Below the pieces are notes generated by a model. It was not told the origin of the DNA. It saw only the letters and a program-made list of their open reading frames with translations, and did no database searches. Below are positions 10,311 through 21,598 of a DNA stretch of 64,000 nucleotides, piece after piece. The stretch's first letter is position 1. Each line of letters opens with the position of its first letter. Both the position numbers and the translations under genes were made by a program. Source of the DNA: Zea mays (lineage: Eukaryota > Streptophyta > Magnoliopsida > Poales > Poaceae); NCBI RefSeq assembly GCF_902167145.1, contig NC_050098.1, positions 30,312,501-30,376,500 of the forward strand. The letters run 5' to 3'.

Positions 10311-12230
10311 CTTTTTGTTGTCGAGGAGCATTTTCTTGACGGCTGTGAAAATTTTGCTGTTGGCGCGCTCCACGACTCCGTTGGACTGGGGGTGGTACAC
10401 AGAGGCGAAGGCAAGCTTGGTGCCGATGGAGAAGCAGAAATCTTTGAAGTCTTGGTTGTCGAACTGCTTGCCGTTGTCGACCGTAAGTTTGGACGGGACT
10501 CCGAAGCGGCAAACAATATTTTGCCAGAAGAATTTCTGGGTTGTCTTCGATGTGATAGTGGATACTGCCCTCGCTTCAATCCATTTGGTGAAGTATTCAA
10601 CAGCGACGAAGGTGAACTTGAGGTTCCCCTGAGCCGTGGGCAGGGGCCTGACAATGTCCAGGCCCCAGCGCTGAAGGGGCCACGTGTGGGCGATCAGCTT
10701 TGTGAACTGCGAAGGGCGTCCCGAGCGTGGGGAAAATTTCTGACAGGCTTCGCAGGATCTCACGACCTGATTTGCGGCGCAAATCATGGCGGGCCAGTAG
10801 AAACCTTGGCAAATCACCTTTGCCGCTAGGGCCCTAGGCCCTGCGTGGGAGCCGCAGGTCCCGCTGTGGACTTCGCGCAGAATTTGGACGCCTTCGGTCT
10901 CGGTGACGCACTTAAGCATCGGTTGACTGACCCCCTTCTTGTAAAGTTGGCCCTCGATCAGTGCGAAGTCCTGGCTTCGGTGTTTGGGGCGCTTGGCCTC
11001 ATTGTTGTCGGTTGGATGATAGTACCCCTGCAGGTACAGGGTTATTGGTGCCCACCAGTCTTCGGTCATGATGAGGTTGACTATGCGGTGGCCCTCGCTG
11101 TCGTTGGTTATTTGGAGCCCTTCAGGGCTGCGGACGGCTGGCGTGCCGATGACGTGGTAGAACACGTCGGAGGGTAGGGCTTCGCCCCTGGCGGCTGCCT
11201 TGGCTAGAGCATCGGCCTCCTCATTCTTGGCTCGGTCCACGTGCTGCAGCGTGAAGCCCTTGAATTGCCTTTCGAGGCTGCGGATGGCCGCGAGGTACTG
11301 CATGAGTGCGGGGTCCTTCGCTGCATAGTCTTTCTTGACCTGGCCAGCGACTACCTTGGAGTCTGTTTTGATGATGCAGGTGGTGACACCGAGTGCCCTT
11401 AGCTTGCGAAGGCCGAGGATGACAGCCTCATATTCTGCTATGTTATTGGTGCACTTATCAGACTCCAACGCAAAGCTGAGGCGCGCTGCGTATTTATGCT
11501 TGATCCCGGTGGTCGAAGTAATGACTGCAGCGGCGCCTGCCCCCGCATGGAACCATGCACCGTCACAATGGATTGTCCACACTTTTTCTGCGGACGGCTC
11601 CGGTTGCGTTGTTGGACCAGTCCAGTCTACGACGAAGTCTGCCAGGACTTGCGACTTGATGGCTGTCCTGGGTTCGAATGTGATGTGATAGCCGGAGAGT
11701 TCGGCTGCCCACTTTGCAATCCGTATTGACGCCTCCGGGTTTCTAAATAGCTCGCCGAGTCCTCTGTCTGAGGTAACCCAGACCTTGAATGCCTCGAAAT
11801 AATGGCGCAATTTGCGCAAGGCCATCACGACTGCATAGGCGATCTTTTCCAGCTCTGTCATGTTGCATTTTGATGTTGTGAGCACTTCAGAGACGTAATA
11901 AACTGGACGCTGCTTGGTTGTGCCCTCTCTGGTCTGCTCTTGAACCAGCGCTGCGCTGACCGCATGTGGCGAGGCTGCGACATAGAGCAATAGGGGTAGC
12001 GAAGGGTCGGGGCTCGTAAGAATCGCCAGCTCAGACAAGTACTGTTTTAGTGCGGTGAAGGCCGCCGCCTGCTCTGGCCCCCATGCGAAGTCTTTTGCGC
12101 CGCGAAGTGTTTTGAGGAACGGGAGACTCCGCTCCGCGGACTTGGAGATAAATCTATTGAGGGCGACCAATCTCCCTGTCAGTCGTTGCACTTCTCTGGC
12201 TGACTGCAGGGGCGTCATATTGATGATTGC
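10311..12230 (-). pseudogene. Element B pol: RT-linked RNase H, second RNase H, integrase core
   Basis: In order on the minus strand are the RNase H attached to RT (FAWGPEQAAAFTALKQ, RPVYYVSEVL, YFEAFKVWVTSD) and a separate, second RNase H (WTIHCDGAW, NNIAEYEAVILGL, NEEADALA). The integrase zinc finger (H..H with CEACQKF) and core follow, with D in WGLDIVRPL, D in TVDNGKQF and E in NGVVERANSK. The extra RNase H is a hallmark of the Tat lineage. The segment is bounded by an in-frame TAG at 12231 and a frameshift near 10310. Confidence 0.85.
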
Positions 12231-13577
12231 CTAGATTTTGGTTGGATTGGCCTCAATTCCGTGGTGTGATACCAGGTAGCCCAAGATCTTTCCCTGGCGG
12301 ACCCCGAAAACGCACTTCTCAGGGTTGAGGCAAAGTCGTGTGGCTCGCATGCTTGCGAACGTTTCAGCGAGGTCGGCCAGGTGGTCTGCCTTGCTTCTGC
12401 TGGCAACGACGATGTCGTCCACATATGTGAAGATATTTCTGCCGATCTGGCTCTCGAGCACCGTTTCGGTGAGTCGAGAGAAAGTGGACCCGACATTCTT
12501 GAGTCCCTCCGGCATTCTGATGAAACAATACGTGTCGAAGGGTGTTATAAAGCTGGTGCTTGCCTTGTCCTCCTCCTTCATATATATTTGATGGTAGCCG
12601 GAGAAGTAGTCGAGGAGTGACATGACTTCGCACCCGGCTGCACTATCGACGATTTTGTCGATCCGGGGCAGCGGGAAATTGTCCTTGGGGTAGGCCTTGT
12701 TAAGACTGGTGAAGTCTATGCACATCCGCCATTTGCCGCTCTTTTTCTGCACCATCACCACATTGGCGAGCCATGTGGGGTAGGCGATCGGCTCGATGAA
12801 CTTAGCTTCGAGCAGGCGATGCACCTCGGCCTTGGCGGCTTCTGTCTTTTCGTCAGACATCTTGCGCAGCCGTTGTTTCTTCGGCCTCACCGAAGGGTCA
12901 ATTCCTAGGCCGTGCTCGATGATGGAGCGACTGACTCCGACCAGGTCGAGGGCGGACCAGGCGAAGACGTCTTTATTCTTGGATAGACAGCAAAGGAGCC
13001 GCTCTTCGTCGTGCGAAGTGAGGTCTTCGCTGATGGTAACCATCTGCTGTGGCGTTGCCTGGTCGAGGGGGACAGTCTTGGTCCCGTCGTTGCTCTGTAG
13101 TTGTGCCTTTTCATGCCCCTTGGCGGTTGGATTGGCAGGCTCGGGGACTTCACGTTGGGCCGTGAGGCAACGCACGTTTCTTTGTCCGGGGACGAAGTCT
13201 CTTTCTATGTTATGCGCAACCTGCTGGTTGCCGTAAACTGTGATGGCACCTCCGGGACCCGGGATCTTCATGCACATGTAAAGTCCGTGGATAGCTGCCT
13301 CAAACTTATTGATGGAGCCCCAGCCCATTATGGCATTGTACGGGTACACCATGTCAACGATGTCGAATGTGATCTGCTCACTTCGGGCATTGGGTGCTAC
13401 ACCGAAGGAGAGGGGCAACTCTATTTTGCCGACGGGAAAGGTGCCCTTGCCGCCGAAGCCGTACAGGGGGTTGTCCGAGGGCTTGAGCAGGCTGTGGCTT
13501 ATGCCCATGCGATCGAAGGCATGGAGGAAGATGATGTCCGCCTGGCTGCCATTGTCGACCAAGACTTTGTGCAAGTC
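12231..13577 (-). pseudogene. Element B pol: aspartic protease and reverse transcriptase
   Basis: The protease motif is VLVDNGSQADIIF (catalytic D-N-G-S type). After a linker, RT blocks follow: WLANVVMVQKKSGKWRMCID, FPLPRIDKIVD, LLDYFSGYHQI, FIRMPEGLKN and the catalytic FTYVDDIVVAS, with LGYLVS near the end. The catalytic YVDD is intact. In-frame TAG codons at 13578-13580 and 12231-12233 isolate this stretch from gag and from RNase H, so no complete polyprotein is possible. Confidence 0.85.
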
Positions 13578-14402
13578 CTAGCCTGCCACGCTACAGTTGA
13601 TGACCATGGCGTCGATATGGGGGGCGTTGCGCAGATCGACGTCTCGGGCGTCGAAGGTCAATGGCACGTGGGACCACTTTATCTGCACGACCGGACCGGT
13701 GATGGCGACATGGTTGATGCTGCGGTAGTGGTCCCTCTTCTGCCGCTTTGTGTCGAAGTCGGCGCTGGACCCCCCGGTAATCATATGGATGACTCCGCGA
13801 TACGGTTGATCGGCGAAGTCCTCTTGCTTTGGTGCTTGAGGGTGGTTGGGGTGGTGGATGTTTTGCTGTTGATGGTGTGGGGGTGGGGGTGGGGGTGGGG
13901 GAGGTACGATTTGTACCTCCTGGTGGTGTTGGTATGCGTGGTGCGGCGGAGGCGGAGCGGGGCCGTGGTTGTATGGTTGAGGGGGTTGCTGGTATGCGTG
14001 CACGACAATTCTAGGGTTGTCGGCTAGCTGTGCCCGTGCCATTCTGTCTCTGGTGGCCTTCGTCTCTGGGCAGTCCTTTGTGGGATGCGCGCAGTCTTCG
14101 CCGTGGAACAGGAAGTAAAATCTTCGTGGCTGCTGCGCACGCCCCCGTCCTCGACCGCGAGTTCCATTTCCTCGGCCCTGGGGGGGGTACTCCTGGCGGC
14201 GAGGGGCCTCACTAGCGGGGGGCTGGTTGGCGATGTTGTGCACCTGCTGCTGATTACGACCGTCCCGGACGGAGTCTGTCTGCGAGGGCCTCGTCCAAGT
14301 GCGGCTGGACTGCGGAGGGTCTTTGGGCTTCCTCTGAGGCTCGACTTTGCGCTGGTGGAGCTCTTCGGATCTAGCATATTTCTCGAATAGTTGATACAGC
14401 TC
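13578..14402 (-). pseudogene. Element B gag C-terminal and linker region (zinc-knuckle remnant, Pro/His-rich)
   Basis: The frame contains an RGRGRGR basic stretch and a degenerate CCHC-like HGEDCAHPTKDCPE. A proline/histidine-rich low-complexity segment (about 13850-14010) follows, then sequence leading to the protease. It lies one frame away from gag, with a one-base indel near 14430 and TAG at 14403-14405. Confidence 0.7.
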
Positions 14403-15466
14403 CTAGAGGTTCCTGGGCGGGTCCTGATGCAGTGGCTGTAGAGGACGCCGGCCTGAAGGCCACTGATGGCGTAGTGGATGGCGATCTGGTCATCGACCGA
14501 AGGCAGTTGTGACTTGAGGGTCAGGAACTTGCGGTAATATTCCCGCAGAGTCTCTCATTCCAGCTGCTTGCAGAGTGAGAGTTCAGCCAAGGCGTCGGTG
14601 TCTAGGCGGTACCCTTGGAAGTTGAGCAAGAATTTGTCCCAGAGACTTCTCCAGGAGTCGATGGACAGTGGGGGCAACCTGGTGTACCAGGTGAGGGCTG
14701 GGCCTTCGAGGGCAATGATGAATGACTTGGCCATCGTGGCGTCGTCCCCTTCGGATGATGCAACGGCGACTTGATAGCTCATGATGTACTGCGCTGGATC
14801 AGTGTTGCCGTTGTATTTGGGGTAGGTCCCTGCCCTGAAGTTGGCGGGCCACGGTGTCACTTGCAGGTGAGGTGCCAGGGGACTTCGCTCATCAAGGTAG
14901 TTGACGCCTTGGAAAGCTGTGGCGCGAGGGATGGTGTGTCCGTGCTGAGGGTTGAACAGGTCTTCGATTTGTGCGCGCTGTTGGTGGGGTGGGCCGTGAT
15001 GCGGGTCGAGTTGGCCTTCGCTCTGCATGAGCGCGATCTCTTGCTCGAGCTCCTGTGCCTTCTGCTCTTCGTCGCGTATCATCTGTCGCACCTTGGCTTG
15101 TGCAGACACACGTTGGCGCTTGGCCTCGAGGATCTCTTTTTGCTTTTGGAGGTTGCGGTTCTTGATGCGCAGGGCGCGCAGCTGTAGTTGCTCTTCGGCC
15201 GAGACGCCGATGACTTCGCCGTCCTCGGTGGCGTCCGCGCCCTCTGGTGGGGCGAAGCCTGGGGGAGGCTGCTGTGGTCCTCCGGAGCTGCAGGTGAGGA
15301 GGCTGCCTTCGGTGGTGGGTTGTTCATTGCGCTGCTTCTTGTTGTTTGCGTCGTCTTCACAGGGCTCTTGGAGAGTGTTGTCAACGAGGGCCTTGCCCTT
15401 TTTCTCGGCCAGCAGTGCCGCCTTCGCGGCTTCGTCAGCCTTCGACGAGGTTCTCTTGGGTGCCAT
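14403..15466 (-). pseudogene. Element B gag (capsid region)
   Basis: ATG at 15466 (MAPKRTSSK), 40 bp inside the 5' LTR. An in-frame Met further upstream lies in the LTR and is less likely. Residues about 90-170 form a charged helix (LRALRIKNRNLQKQKE...). The retrotransposon gag domain follows (FRAGTYPKYNGNTDPAQYI, TWYTRLPPLSIDSW, FLLNFQGY). An in-frame TGA at 14555-14557 interrupts the gag domain and the frame continues beyond it. Confidence 0.8.
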
Positions 15467-15488
15467 CGCGGGTGGAGTTTTCGTAGCA

Positions 15489-15506
15489 CGAACGGTGGGC
15501 GCCAAA
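15489..15506 (-). other. Primer binding site, element B
   Basis: Immediately after the 5' LTR on the minus strand is TTTGGCGCCCACCGTTCG, a TGGCGCC-type primer site as in many gypsy elements. I do not assign the tRNA. Confidence 0.6.
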
Positions 15507-15984
15507 TGTTGGCACTTGCTCTCCTGAGCGAGTGGATCCAACAGGGGAGCAAAAGTGGTGTCAACGGGGCTACAACACGAGATGGCAATAGCTCTGTTAA
15601 CCTAACCTCTCAAGGGCACTTTGCGGGGGTATTTATAGGTATCTGAGTGCCCAACGTCCGGTGTTAAGGATGCATGTGCCCTCAGGCACCTAGGTTATCC
15701 CCGGAATATTCCCATAAAGCAGGGTTACAGACCGTAATTACAGGGAGACCTTTACAAATTAGGCCTGTAATGCGCAGCGGCCACGCAGGGCCTGTTACAA
15801 TGGGCCGGATCATACGTGGGCCTCCATGTTGAGCGAGGTCGCAAGATGAGACGACCTCGTCACAAGCCTCCAGCCGGCGACGTGTGGGACGAAGGGTAGG
15901 TCTGCCCGTCGTCTTGCCTTCGTTGGTGCAGCGAGGTCGGTGAAGGCTTCGAGCGAAGGGTAGCTCTTCGCCTTCACCCCAACA
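15507..15984 (-). repeat. 5' LTR of element B (478 bp)
   Basis: TGTTGGCAC...CCCCAACA, about 97% identical to 4579-5057, followed by the ATGTG target duplication. Confidence 0.9.
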
Positions 15985-16087
15985 ATGTGCTTCATAACAT
16001 AAAAAAAGATTAGCATCAAATTTCATACATATCTATTTTAAAATATTAAATTTGTCCTAACAGTTCGGATATCCGTTTAAACCCCTA

Positions 16088-18000
16088 CCCCCACCCCCGG
16101 GGGGCTGCCCATACCGGTGGTTGTAACTAGAGATGGCAATGGGTACCCGAAACTCGAATACCTGACGGGTTTTACCCGATATGAAGATGGGTACGGGATG
16201 ATTTCTCTACCCGCGGATGTGTTAATGGGCAAGAACCAATACCTGTCGGGTAGACGGGTACAGTATGGGTTGGTACCACCCATATCTGTCTACCCATGGA
16301 TAAAATATACCTGCATCAATACCACTATAACCATCTAATAGAGCCCATCTTAGCTAAAATAAAAACCCTTCTCTAGCTATCCTTTGTCTAGCTACCAAGT
16401 TATGTAATCATATGATTTGTTATATGTGAAGTTAAACTTGTTTTTATATGTTTATTTAATATTTTGAGCGATTAGTATATTGGAATTTAAGACTTTCCTA
16501 GCGGGTACGGATTACCCGACGGGTAAAATTACCCGTGCGGGTATGGGTATGGGTAAGATTGTATACCCGCGAGCATATATGGGTAACCCGATGGGTAGAC
16601 TTTTTTTGATGGGTACGAGTATGGAATGGTACTACCCGACGGGTATGTACCCATTGCCATCCCTAGTTGTAACATGGCTTCGGTATGGGGAAAAGTCTGC
16701 TTACGGGATGCGTCAGCGCTCCTGTGTTGGGTGACGTAGGGATGCCCTTCGTTGTAGACGTCGAGGTCGGAGCCGAGCTCGAGCGAGGCAGAAGTCTTCC
16801 CGAGGTGATGGACGAGTCCTTCCTGACATGCGCCATAGTTAACTGAGTGGCCTTCTGTGGGATTCACGGTGGAGCAGGTAGCCAAGGATAAATTCGAGCA
16901 AGGCGCAAACGGTACCCGTGGTCGTGCTCAGCGTCGGGCGAGGCAGAGTTTTGTGCCCGAGGGCAGGTCTGTTCTTCTGTCGTATTAGATGTCTCGTCAG
17001 GGGATGCCAGGCGGCGTGCGTGCAAAGCGGCGTATGTGTAATCATGCTGTTGGGCTTAGACAAGACCGCGGTCTTGTTGCCGCTGTACACCTGTAGCGCT
17101 GTGCGGGGTAGGTATGTGCATTGAATGCGGTTGTCCCCTGTTGGCCTTCAGACACGCCTTGTCTTTGTTGCCTGAGGCGGGTTCAGGCAGAACGGAGTTT
17201 GCGGTCCTAGAGCGAGGTAGCCTCGGGCGAGGCGGAGACGGAGGTCCTGAGGCGCGAGAGGTTCGGGCGAGGCGGAGATCTGCCCGAGTATATGATTTCT
17301 TCGGGATTTAAGGTTCCTCCGGGAGGGGGCTCAGTCGGGGCGGTGTTTTTGTGGGGAAGATCCCCGAAGTGGTCCTCGGGAGAGGCGGAGACCTGGTTCC
17401 TTGCTCTCAGGATACATGCCCTGGCAGAGAATCTTCCTCAGCGTGTATTAAAGGTATAATCCAGGTACCCCTAATTATCATGTCCGACAGTAGCCCCCGA
17501 GCCTTCCAAGGAAGTGCTTTGATACTTGCTTGGAGGCTCTGCCACTTTTTGTGTGGGTGTGTTGTATTTTTTAGGAGTGGAAGGTTCAGTTTCCGATGGA
17601 TGCGCGCGAGCGCACCCGTTTGGTGTAGCCCCCGAGGCCCCGAAGGAGTGGTTGACTCCTTCGGGGGCTTAATTCTCTATTGTTGTTGGTGTGATGGGTT
17701 TAATTTGATCTTAGGCCGATCTGTTGAAACCTCCAACAAATTTGTTGTAGCGCAGTTTGTAAGGGCAGCCCCCGAGCCTTCGTAGGGTGAAAGGACGATC
17801 GATGGATACCTTGACTTCTTGGCCTATACGTCTCTTCGTCGCCTCTCTGTGAGGAGGAAGAGGGGGAGCGCGCCATGCCACCCTTGATGGGCAACTAGCA
17901 CGGCGTTTTCATTGGGCTATTATCGGGTAATCCGAGCGAGGTCCGAGCTTCGTTCGATGGGGGTCGGCTAACGGTTTGGAGACATGCCCAAAAAGTAGAT
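16088..18000 (-). mobile_element. Degenerate gypsy fragment C: LTR (16088-17489) plus 3' internal sequence, truncated
   Basis: Near 17465-17489 the sequence reads GGTACCCCTAATTATCATG-TCCGACA, the reverse complement of the LTR start of element A. It continues GTAGCCCCCGAGCC, the same junction seen at 51719 in element D. The left end (ACCCCCGGGGGG...CCG) matches the LTR end of D. The internal part 17490-18000 parallels 51720-52270. It is heavily diverged and carries a hAT insertion (16128-16665). No coding potential remains. Confidence 0.6.
16128..16665. mobile_element. Non-autonomous hAT element (538 bp) with 8-bp target duplication
   Basis: Terminal inverted repeats are TAGAGATGGCAATGGGTACCCG at the left and the inverse of CTAGGGATGGCAATGGGTAC at the right. 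A perfect 8-bp duplication GTTGTAAC (16120-16127 and 16666-16673) flanks it. The interior has many GGGTA/TACCC motifs near both ends and no ORF for a transposase. It is of the same family as 22818-23397. Confidence 0.9.
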
Positions 18001-18224
18001 GCGGGAGAGAGAGAATACAAGTATTTACAACAAAGTGTTTGACAAAAAAAAGTGTTTCATCTCTAAAACAAAGTGTTTTAGTTTCATCTCTTTTCACACA
18101 TAGAGCTACTTTTAAAAAAAACAAAGTGCTTTAAAAAAAAACTATTTACAACAGCTCGTAAAGTTGTTGATGAAACTGTACCACCGAAAGACGACCAAAC
18201 AGTCCTGCAGGAGAGAGAGAATAC
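18001..18224. repeat. 18-bp direct repeats bounding a 188-bp AT-rich segment
   Basis: GCGGGAGAGAGAGAATAC (18001-18018) recurs as GCAGGAGAGAGAGAATAC (18207-18224), 17 of 18 identical. The spacer holds several AAGTGTTT/AAAGTGCTTT motifs. It sits where fragment C ends, and may be a repair scar or a small insertion. Confidence 0.5.
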
Positions 18225-19364
18225 AGCAGCGCCGGGGAAGAGCTTCGCTATCTCGTTTTCCATGCGGGTTGGCGTGCGCGCGACAAGACCGTGAGTATCG
18301 GTCGTCACAAGCACCGCGACGGACGCTCTGATGAATCGGTGGTCACATCATACATGATCGCTGGCCGCTGTCTGCCCATCTCGCTTTTGGACTGGGATAG
18401 GACAGGAAGAGCGAAGCCGAGCGAGACGGACAGGCGGCCAAGGAATTGTTAGTCGCCAGAGCGTGGGGACGACAGCACACTTGCATTGGTCAACCGCAGA
18501 TGTCGAGACTTCAAACCACATGCTGTTGCACATGTTTCTTACAATCTTACTTGTCCTCGGGCGTTGTGCTAAGAATTAAGATTGCAGCAGCGTTTGTTTC
18601 TTTCCAGTCTATACTAGCAGCTGACCGATGCTATCTATGTTCACGGTCACGCGGTAGCCAAGCAGGTCCAACATGTGCTGGGAATCGAAGGACACACAGG
18701 CACCCAGTCCAAACTCGTGGGTACGAAAAAACGTACGTGTCAGCTGGGACGGACGAGTGTTTCCTTTAATTTGTCCTTAACAACTTTGTATATACGACAC
18801 TTCTTCTTCCGTTTTTTTCAATGAACACGTGTATTTTTTATGCCGTCGAGTGACCAATTCACTGGGCGTCGATATATGGTTTTGTTATTGTTTAGCAAGA
18901 GATACTATCTTCAATTCCCTGCAACACTATTTTATTCGACGTTAGAAGCCTGAGCATAACATATGCAAGAGAGTACGTGTTCATATACTAGTGTGTAATG
19001 GCTGCTAAGGCTTCTAATAAATAACCTTTTTTTATTATTGTTGTTGTTTTTTTTTATTGAAGTCTGGAAGATACCTAACGACGTTCGTCCAGTGGCCAAG
19101 GTATAGACTCTTTCCTTCCATCGATCTAAAAGGGCATCTTTATTGTTGACTGAACGTGCACACATGGTACTGAAAACCGATTTTGTGGTGACACTGACAC
19201 GTTGACTCTTCATTAAAATGGCATGACGATGTTACATTGTTCTGGGGAGCCAGCAATCGGAGGCCTACCAAATTGGTATTGCTTATGACATAGATCCACA
19301 GTGAGACGGGAATTTAACGTACGGAGGCCTACCAAATTGTAAATGATTGAGAGTTAGTGATTTG
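18225..19364. other. Low-copy intergenic DNA, no gene recognised
   Basis: Mixed composition without a convincing ORF, splice-consistent exon series or RNA gene. Short ORFs are below 110 codons and resemble nothing I know. Confidence 0.5.
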
Positions 19365-19548
19365 TGTTAGAATGCAGTAAAGAACAAGATACATAGAGCA
19401 GAGACTAGAGAGAAAGTGACAGTTGTATTGATCTCATGAAGTATATATATATATATATAGTGAAGAGACACCACGAAGGGACATGTCCATTAGAACATAT
19501 AACCACTCGCATTCCTTGGAATTAGATCATATGAAATGTTTTCTAACA
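19365..19548. repeat. Possible small LTR (184 bp, TGTTAGAA...TTCTAACA)
   Basis: The segment starts TGTTAGAATG and ends TGTTTTCTAACA, giving inverted TG..CA ends typical of copia LTRs, and has a TA-repeat inside. No 5-bp duplication and no primer binding site could be seen, so this is tentative. Confidence 0.3.
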
Positions 19549-19592
19549 CTTCCCCTTGATTAATTTCAATTTCATTTGATCATCTGCCAGCC

Positions 19593-19800
19593 TTGGCACC
19601 GGTACAACTAGAAGAAGAGAGCAAGAAACGAATGGAGATGGAGGCGAGGATGAAGACAGAGCGGACGTCTCACTTGGCGGATCAGCAGAGGATGACAAAG
19701 ATGTTCCAGTGCATGCAGAGCCTTGGCGCCGCACAGGATTTTACTCCACCACCCCCGTTGTTCCCTTCAACTGACTCTGTTCAGTTCCATACTCGTGTGA
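19593..19800 (+). pseudogene. CACTA (En/Spm) transposon ORF fragment
   Basis: The plus frame reads a Glu/Lys/Met-rich helix (EEESKKRMEMEARMKTER) followed by MFQCMQSLGAAQDFTPPPPL. This arrangement is common at the C-terminus of CACTA-element proteins annotated in grasses. No ATG context or transposase core is present. It lies 430 bp before a CACTA-type subterminal repeat array, which supports the call. Confidence 0.5.
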
Positions 19801-20235
19801 GTATCAATATTTTAGTCCTACATGATATATATTTATCTGGTCTCACACATACAATCTCTTTTCTGTGCAGTGATAATCGACGACATCAAACAACCCTCGT
19901 GGATCGCCCAACCCATCGTCAAACCAGTCCAGTCGCCCACCTCACTGAGATATTTTGTGCACATGATCTTATGTTTGTTGGTGTTGTTAATACTTTGTGA
20001 GATAACTCGGTATGAACTTGTTGATGTTGGTAATACTTTGTGAGATACTTGAGACTTATGTTTGTGAGTGTTGGAGACTTATGTTTGTGAAATTTGTTTG
20101 ATGTGTTGACATTTGTGAGATATATGGTGTTTATGATACATGTGTTGATTTTGTGATATATGTGATGTCAATGATATATATCTTTTGTTTGTTTGGATGT
20201 AATAAAAAACAAATAAAAAGGGGGTTTTTGGTTAT

Positions 20236-20683
20236 TTTGCCGAGTGTAACACTCGGCAAAGAGATAATTTGTGAAGTGCCATGACCATAACACTCGGCAA
20301 ACAAGGCACACCTGAGAACCGGTAAAACTTATTTGCCGAGTGTTGTGGTCGCGATACTAGGTAAATAAGCAACTTTTGCCAAGTGCCTCCGAGAGCACTC
20401 GACAAAGGGCTTGACAAAGGGGTCCACTGGTGCTCCCTTTGCCGAACGCTAGTCCAGCAGACACTCGGCAAAGTGGGAGCCTTTGCCGACACTCGGCAAA
20501 AGCTTCGTCACTTAGCACCGTAACAACAACTTTTCTTTGCCGAGTACCAGGTGGCACTCGACAAAGTTTTTACCGAAAGTACTCGATAAAGAAGTTATTG
20601 CCGATGTACAGTTCGCCAAGACTTCTTTACCGAGAGTTACACTCGACAAAGAGTTCGTCGAGTATTTTCCAAAGTAGCTGTGT
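20236..20683. repeat. CACTA-type subterminal repeat array (TTTGCCGAGTG motifs in both orientations)
   Basis: TTTGCCGAGTG and its inverse CACTCGGCAAA, with variants, occur about 15 times. Such arrays form the ends of a large grass CACTA group. No clean CACTA/TAGTG terminus is visible; AAGTAGCTGTG near 20673 may be a decayed one. Confidence 0.65.
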
Positions 20684-20691
20684 CCAATAAT

Positions 20692-21590
20692 CAGTGGCGG
20701 GCCCAAGATTTAGAGGGTGGGTATTCGAAATTTTTTATAAGATAGTTTTTTTTAAGATTAAAACATGTCTATATATATAATTAATTATATATATATAACC
20801 TATAATTAAGCACACACGCTATGGTCATAACTGATTCAATAACTAGTCTACTAAACTCAAATTTTATGAAACTATATCAAAAGTTTTAAATCGAAATGCA
20901 TCTGTTTGTTGTTGCTCGGTTGCTGGCTGGCTACTTGTCCTCTTTGGCATTTTCCAATCGCTAATGCCCCACTTACATCCCAGTACTGCAAACAGCAAAT
21001 CAGGGGAGGTCAAGATCGGGTGGCCACAGGCTAGGTGGGCTTGGACATCGACACGATGGGACCTTGCCCCTGGTTGTCTGTCTTGGCACGCTGTGACGCG
21101 CCTGACTATGGTGAATTGAAGCCTCGGACGACGGACGACAGACGATGCAACAACGAGGCCAGATGCAACACAATGACAGTTAGCCGGTCAAGTCTAGGTA
21201 TCTAGCTATGCTGCGGAGCCACAATGGCGCAACGGAGGTGCTGGTGTCTCCATGGCCCGTAAGACGTGACCACGACTTGGTAGCTGGCCCATCTGATGGC
21301 TCTGCCATGGTGCGACTACAATAGGGTTTGGAGATTTTTTTTGCCGTGAGGTGCTGAGGTGGGCTTTGTCGCTCTGTTGGGCCTCATGGTACACGACAAA
21401 CTATTAGGTTAGTTAGGTATGAGAAATAGGAAAGAGATATTCTGGTCCAAATTAACATAATTCCTTTATTTATTTGATTTATTTTCTATCTATGCATATA
21501 CACTATATACATGTATATATACTGAAGTTCTTTTGCCAAAATAATGGGTATTCATTTGAATACCCTTGAATTGAATGAGGCCCGCCCCTG
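20692..21590. mobile_element. Non-autonomous hAT element (899 bp) with 8-bp target duplication
   Basis: It starts CAGTGGCGGGCCC and ends GGCCCGCCCCTG, with longer imperfect inverted similarity (GGGTATTC / GAATACCC). The flanking 8-bp duplication CCAATAAT is perfect (20684-20691 and 21591-21598). No transposase ORF. It is inserted at the edge of the CACTA remnant. Confidence 0.9.
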
Positions 21591-21598
21591 CCAATAAT

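Larger units (their letters stand above)
4579..15984 (-). mobile_element. Full-length Ty3/gypsy retrotransposon B (Tat lineage), 11.4 kb
   Basis: Two LTRs (4579-5057 and 15507-15984) flank the element, with a perfect 5-bp target duplication ATGTG (4574-4578 and 15985-15989). The sense strand is minus: 5' LTR on the right, primer binding site, gag, protease, reverse transcriptase, RNase H, a second RNase H, integrase, then a 78-bp tandem array, a plus-strand gene and the 3' LTR. The second RNase H domain and the extra antisense gene are features described for the Tat lineage (Grande- and Retand-like elements). I count about 15 substitutions over 478 bp between the LTRs (about 3%), so roughly 1 Myr at the usual grass rate. 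At least four nonsense and two frameshift changes disable gag-pol. Confidence 0.9.
4285..16087. mobile_element. hAT-type DNA transposon remnant, split by gypsy element B
   Basis: The AT-rich flanks of element B (4285-4578 and 15990-16087) are both ends of one element. The left part starts GGGTGTAAACGGATAC...TTCGGATATC. The right part ends with the inverse pattern, GGATATCCGTTTAAACCCCTA. Such (C/T)AGGGGTG-TAAACGG termini are typical of plant hAT elements. Only about 390 bp remain once element B is removed, and no transposase is visible, so it was non-autonomous. The outer few bases on the left are missing where element A inserted. Confidence 0.6.

Noticed and set aside
13101..14027. 308-codon plus-strand ORF
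   Set aside because: Lies opposite the protease and gag-linker coding sequence of element B; Gly/Val-rich, the shadow of the Pro/His-rich segment.
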